Shown here: one piece after another, positions 10,601 to 14,401 of the stretch
How positions within the stretch are numbered: the first letter of the stretch is position 1
Layout of the letters: the number at the start of each line of letters is the position of its first letter
Assembly: GCA_009602725.1 (NCBI GenBank)
Contig: WELB01000139.1
Location: 337,911-352,311 of the forward strand
Length of the DNA stretch: 14,401 nt
Source: Spirogloea muscicola
Lineage: Eukaryota > Streptophyta > Zygnematophyceae > Spirogloeales > Spirogloeaceae
Direction of reading: 5' to 3'
Program-made: the position numbers and the translations under genes
The notes under the pieces: model-generated
Database searches by the model: none
What the model was told of the DNA's origin: nothing
Seen by the model: only the letters and a program-made list of their open reading frames with translations

Positions 10601-13600
10601 AGTATGATATGCCAGACACTTTGAATCAAATGAAGCTACTTCTCAGACATGGTGTACGTCCGACTGTGCTCTCTCTGCCAATGCTCTTACAGCCACGGGC
10701 AAGAAGATACTGGAGACCAACAAGCAGTAAATTCACGCAAGTAAAGCCAAGGCAAGGAAATCAAGGCAAGGCAAGGCAAGGCAAGGCAGGGCAAGGCGGC
10801 AAGCGGACCTGCAAATGCCCATCTGCAAAGAGTTCCTCCATGAGCTGCCGGTCGCTCCTCGCCATTCCAGCGTGGTGGATGGCAAAGCCATAGGGCAGGA
10901 CCTCCTTGAGATCATGGCTTTTCACATTCTCCACTTCCTCCTGCAAGATGAGTCGCGTCGCGCTGTCCTCCTTGAGGAACTTGCCAAGGGTATCGTTCGC
11001 AAGAGCCGTGTCCCTGAGGTGCTTGGCAGTCTTGGCGGTCTCCTTCCGCGAGTGCACAAAGATCAGCACCTGGTGCTTGCCTGCCGCCTCCATGACCTTC
11101 TCATAAAGGATATCATTCATGAGCTGCAAAACACCACAACAACTGACTGAGTTGCACAGACCCCAAAACCCAAGAGCTGTCACCTTCACAAATACCACCT
11201 CCGCTGTCAAACTGGCGCTGACTTGACTCTGACTCTGAAGCACTAAGGTATGTGTTATCATCTTCACTTCGAGCTCTATACCCCAAGACCTCATGAAGAT
11301 GAGCACCTGGAAACGTTGCAGGGGCTTCCTGACAGTGATGCCAATGTACTGTTGTGCCAGGGGGCAGGGCCGGTAGGAATTGTCGAAGCGGAAGAGGCCC
11401 TTGTCAGGGTCCACACGGAGGAACAGAGCGACGTCCGAGTAGTTGGGCAGCGTGGCCGACAAGCCGACCAAGCGGATCATCTCGCGCGTCGACTCCACCT
11501 GCCGGACTGTCCTGGCCACGATGCTCTCCAGCACGGGGCCTCGGCTGTCGTGGAGGAGGTGGATCTCGTCTATGATCAAAAGTTTCACCATCTGCTAGCC
11601 AAAACGATCCAACTGTAAGGTGCACCATCACCCTGCAGCCACTTCATCCATATAGCCTCTGTTCTCATGTAGTGTGCAAAGAACCTCAAAAACCAGACAA
11701 CCAGAATACAACTTCCAACTCTAAAAGTTGGGATCTTGATGTGCACGTCCCTAGAGTAGCTTATGGGGGTTTGCAAGCAACCTGAGTGTAGGTGCGATCG
11801 CCTGATTTTCTCGTGATGATGTCCCATTTCTCTGGAGTTGTCACAATCATCTGCGTCTCCTCAATCTGCTGCTTTGTAAGAGTTTGATCACCAGTCAGTT
11901 CCTGCAGCCAAAGTCATATAAAACTTCAATAAGTCACAAGGTACATAACCCTTTTGCAAGTACTGATCAAAAGCTAGTGAGGCCTTACCACCTGTATATG
12001 GTCCTGTGTACTGTCGTTATCAAACTGATACCAAGCGCATAGCATGATGCTCTGCATATTTACACTCTCAATGCATCCCCTCTCCTGACTTGCTACTCTT
12101 GTGACACAAGGTGGGGGTAGCCACCATCAAGCAGTCCAATTACCTTCACTGTTAGCCCATAATCCTTCAGACGCTCGGAGAAGTTGCCCACCATCTCTGC
12201 CACCAACGCTTTCATCGGTGCAACATACACAATCTGCACAGCATCACGTCTCAGCATGGATAGACAGTCATGCAGGCAGATCATGTTGACCACAAAGCAG
12301 GAGTTGGTCATGGTCTGTCGCCATCTAATTCTGCACCAGAGGCAGACTGCACTCTGCATACTGCACACTGCATGCTGCATAGTGTACGCTGCACTCCAAG
12401 TGCTGCATGCTGCAAGCTGCAAGACGCTGCACGCTGCACACTGCACACTGCACCTTGAAAGCAGATGTGTCGATGGTGTCGTCCTCCCTACGGTGCAGGC
12501 CAATCTCGTGCAAGACGGTGAGCATGGCCACGTTTGTCTTGCCGGCTCCGGTTGGCGCACAGAGGAGCAGGTTCTCTGCAGAGTGCAGTGCAGCCGGGTA
12601 CACCTTGCTTTGGATGCGATTCAAAGACTTCATCTTGGCAAAGGCTGGGTGGCACCACTTGGGCAAATCCTCAATCTGCTTGTATAGCAGACAAACACAC
12701 AGTCAGAAGCAGCCCCTAACATGAAATTGAGAAAATCTTTCATGTCCTGCACTAAATGTCAACTAAGCATGGCTAAGTCTTGCAGAGCTTCTGCCAGGAG
12801 GAGCTCATGATGATTGTCATACTGACCACATGTTCAAAGCTGAGAGCACGAAGCCACAAGTTTGATATAATCAGGAGAATGGCTGAGCCTTTGGATTGGA
12901 ACAACAAGGGAGAGAAAAAACACCTTTATGAGCTCTTCCCCGTCTTTGAACGGCTTTGGCTTAAGTGCCGGGACATGGACTTCCTCATAACCTTTCTTGG
13001 CGGCTCTGTAGGAGCCTGCTGGGAGCTCGCAACGCCTGTTTGCCATGAGGTATCCGCCCTGTACAGTATAGCATCACAGCAATGAAATGGTTCGTACTGC
13101 AAGAGTGCTATCAATTACTGTCAGAAATCCAATGACATGATGTGCATATGCGTGTCCTCTCTAGACAGGCAGTGACTTTATTGCCCCCATCTCGACTTAC
13201 TACCTAGTAAATATTAGAGGTCGTGAGCTAGTGATACCGAGAGGAGGAACTATTACAGCCTGGTTTGAGAGGACGTGCTTCATGCAGATTGAACATCATT
13301 TTTTCTCGAAGAGCCGAGCATGACGTGTGAAAGCGGCTTGCCTGGTCAAAGGAAAGGGCGTCTAGGTCCAGCAGCTGCCGCTGGCCAGTCTGCCAGCCCT
13401 CGTCTGCGACAGCGCCCTCCCTTTCCAGAGCCCGCCTCCCCGCATCGACATCCTCCTCCCCGCCCTCAGCCTTGACGCTGCTGCCGTCCCGCAGCTTCCG
13501 AGCCTCCTCTCGGATGTTCCGCTCCATGAGCTTCTGCCGTTCCTTGGCCGTCGCACGCGTGGCGTGCAGCTGCTCCAGAATTGCGTTCAGCTCGGGGCCG

Positions 13601-14401
13601 CCCTCCATCATCTCAGCCTCAATCCGCTTCTTCTCTGCCTCGTCCTCGGCCCTTGCCAGCCTCGTACAGTACACCACCTGGCCATCAGGTGTAGTCCAAG
13701 ATCTCGTGGAAGTCAGTGAAAGCTAAAAGCTTTCAGTAGAGCCATCCATGCCTGCGACTTTATCATCAATTAATATCAGAAGCTCACGTGAGCACGGTCG
13801 ACTTGCTGCGCTACCATATGAGGTGATAAGGAAGAGAATGGGAAAAGGCTGTAAGTGGCGCTCATAAGCTCGGCCCTTACCTTAAACCTGTTCTTGACAA
13901 GGAGCTTGATCAGGTCAAACTTCTCATAATTCAGAAGGGGCACAAGCTGGTTCTCCACGTCCCGGTCGTCGCCTTCTGCAAGGGCCTGGACGACAACAAT
14001 AACAACATGATCAAACACAGAAACGTGAAGAAGTCCGCCGTACTTATAACATGGAGGAATCTTACTTGACCAAAAAGGCATCAGATATCCCAGATAATTC
14101 TAGATAGATATTATGGTGGACTGACCTGCAAGGCCTTCTCGGCGAGCTCCTGGCTCTGCTGGGGGTCGATGTCCCCAAAGGCCTGCGTGACCTTGCGCTG
14201 CAGCCAGTAGGCGTCGATGTCCTGCACGTTCAGGCCCTCGCCATCGCCCTCCTCGTCGTCGTCCACGTCCATGGCGCCGCCCAGCTGCTGCCGGGCCGCC
14301 GCCGCCGCGTCCTCCTCCTCGCCCTCGCTGCCCTCCTCGCGCACCTCGTCCAGGTCGTCCTCGTCCTCCTCCTCGTCCTCCTCCTCGAACTCCACCGCCA
14401 C
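3327..14401 (-). CDS. BRR2: BRR2/SNRNP200, U5 snRNP 200-kDa Ski2-like RNA helicase; lacks only the N-terminus, 25 exons
   Basis: Exons in transcript order: 14401-14126, 13985-13881, 13677-13342, 13058-12924, 12675-12454, 12233-12144, 11901-11782, 11591-11307, 11123-10809, 10538-10092, 9925-9732, 9511-9316, 9050-8769, 8558-8358, 8156-7896, 7652-7380, 7146-6796, 6586-6245, 5965-5675, 5565-5438, 5318-5135, 5014-4856, 4516-4352, 4098-3838, 3641-3327 (TGA 3329-3327). They join in frame to 1977 residues; human BRR2 is about 2136, so roughly 200 N-terminal residues lie beyond the right edge. Known role: in the nucleus, ATP-driven unwinding of U4/U6 to activate the spliceosome, regulated by Prp8 and Snu114. 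Seen: an acidic N-terminal segment, then two tandem cassettes, each with two RecA folds, a winged helix and a Sec63 unit. Every exon aligns with BRR2 of plants and animals. The ending [14 protein letters not shown] is typical of plant BRR2. All introns are GT-AG except intron 3 (GC-AG). I see no frameshift or premature stop, so it should be functional. Confidence 0.98.
8739..8760 (-). repeat. Short GTGTGAGT-type microsatellite in BRR2 intron 13
   Basis: A degenerate GTGTGAG/GTGAGTGT stretch on the plus strand (CACACTCACACTC on the transcript) begins about 8 bases inside the intron 13 donor (8768). It is short and imperfect. Confidence 0.6.
10746..10803 (-). repeat. Pentanucleotide array in BRR2 intron 9
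   Basis: Imperfect AAGGC units on the plus strand read as TTGCC/GCCTT on the transcript. They start a few bases after the intron 9 donor (10808-10807). At least five near-perfect units occur in the middle. Confidence 0.9.
12341..12453 (-). repeat. Heptamer array RTGCAGY in BRR2 intron 5, including the donor site
   Basis: Read on the transcript strand from 12453, the intron starts GTGCAGT GTGCAGT GTGCAGC GTGCAGC. It continues with about ten more variants of RTGCAGY down to about 12341. The 5' splice site itself is the first repeat unit. The intron has 220 bases, and about half of it is repeat. Confidence 0.9.
12924..14401 (-). other. BRR2 N-terminal acidic segment, PWI-like region and plug (exons 1-4)
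   Basis: This is part of the BRR2 coding region. Residues 1-60 of the visible protein are strongly acidic, with runs of Glu and Asp. The next segment ([11 protein letters not shown] through [19 protein letters not shown]) matches the conserved N-terminal helical/PWI-like region of BRR2. Exon 3 is rich in Arg, Glu and Lys and is probably helical. Exon 4 carries the plug-like stretch [12 protein letters not shown] and the near-invariant [15 protein letters not shown]. In the family this region folds back on the helicase cassette and restrains it until activation. The real start codon is outside the window. Confidence 0.85.
13059..13341 (-). other. BRR2 intron 3, non-canonical GC-AG
   Basis: On the minus strand exon 3 ends TTTGACCAG at 13342 and the intron begins GCAAGC at 13341. 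It ends CTGTACAG at 13059. The joined sequence [15 protein letters not shown] aligns gap-free to BRR2 homologues. CAG|GCAAG is the usual GC-donor context, with a strong match to U1 snRNA apart from the mismatch at position 2. Confidence 0.85.

Larger units (their letters stand above)
7896..12675 (-). other. BRR2 N-terminal (active) helicase cassette and first Sec63 unit (exons 5-15)
   Basis: Seen motifs: I, APTGAGKT (12558-12535, residue about 324); Ia, APMKALV in exon 6; TTPEKWD in exon 7; II, DEIH (11570-11559); III, SAT (11459-11451); IV region, FVHSRKET in exon 9; [15 protein letters not shown] in exon 10; [11 protein letters not shown] (10409-10383). All catalytic motifs are canonical, as expected for the cassette that hydrolyses ATP and translocates on U4 snRNA. 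Exons 11-15 encode the end of the winged helix and the first Sec63 unit (helical bundle, helix-loop-helix and Ig-like parts), including [20 protein letters not shown] and [12 protein letters not shown]. Confidence 0.95.

Noticed and set aside
13715-13735. Small hairpin, 7-bp arms TGAAAGC/GCTTTCA, in BRR2 intron 2
   Set aside because: It is short and AT-rich, with nothing around it to suggest function. It is expected by chance in an 11-kb gene.
13707-13765. Possible C/D-box snoRNA in BRR2 intron 2 (TTGATGA and CTGA on the minus strand)
   Set aside because: Box C departs from RTGATGA, there is no convincing terminal stem, and I could not identify a guide to rRNA.

Overview
This window is nuclear DNA from a eukaryote, most likely a green alga. 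Every gene is split by spliceosomal introns of about 100 to 420 bases. Exons are GC-richer than introns. The proteins resemble land-plant homologues most closely. TGTAA, the usual chlorophyte poly(A) signal, lies downstream of both genes. The alga assignment is an inference; 'green lineage' is firmer than any class name. I see no prokaryotic, viral or mobile-element genes, and no rRNA, tRNA or CRISPR.

Two genes face each other tail to tail. On the plus strand (about 84-1950) lies the 3' part of a GID4/Vid24-family gene, the substrate-receptor subunit of the GID/CTLH E3 ubiquitin ligase. Six exons encode essentially the whole beta-barrel domain, and its 5' end lies left of the window or is unresolved. 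On the minus strand (14401 down to 3327) lies almost all of BRR2 (SNRNP200), the U5 snRNP helicase that unwinds U4/U6 during spliceosome activation. I resolve 25 exons giving 1977 residues in one continuous frame; only the N-terminal roughly 200 residues lie beyond the right edge. Both helicase cassettes and both Sec63 units are present.

The stretch between the two stop codons (1951-3326) holds no gene I can support. It should carry both 3' UTRs. It contains a strong hairpin with TGTAA in its loop, a threefold 13-base repeat near the BRR2 end, and an isolated T-rich tract followed by CAG.

The two genes do not obviously work together: one acts in pre-mRNA splicing, the other in targeted protein degradation. 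No undescribed multi-gene system is visible. The more unusual signals are in gene structure. They are two GC-AG introns, two BRR2 introns at equivalent positions in the duplicated helicase cassettes, short tandem arrays starting at or just after intron donors, a telomere-like G-rich tract with a G-quadruplex motif in a GID4 intron, and a strict AG-ending rule at phase-2 introns.
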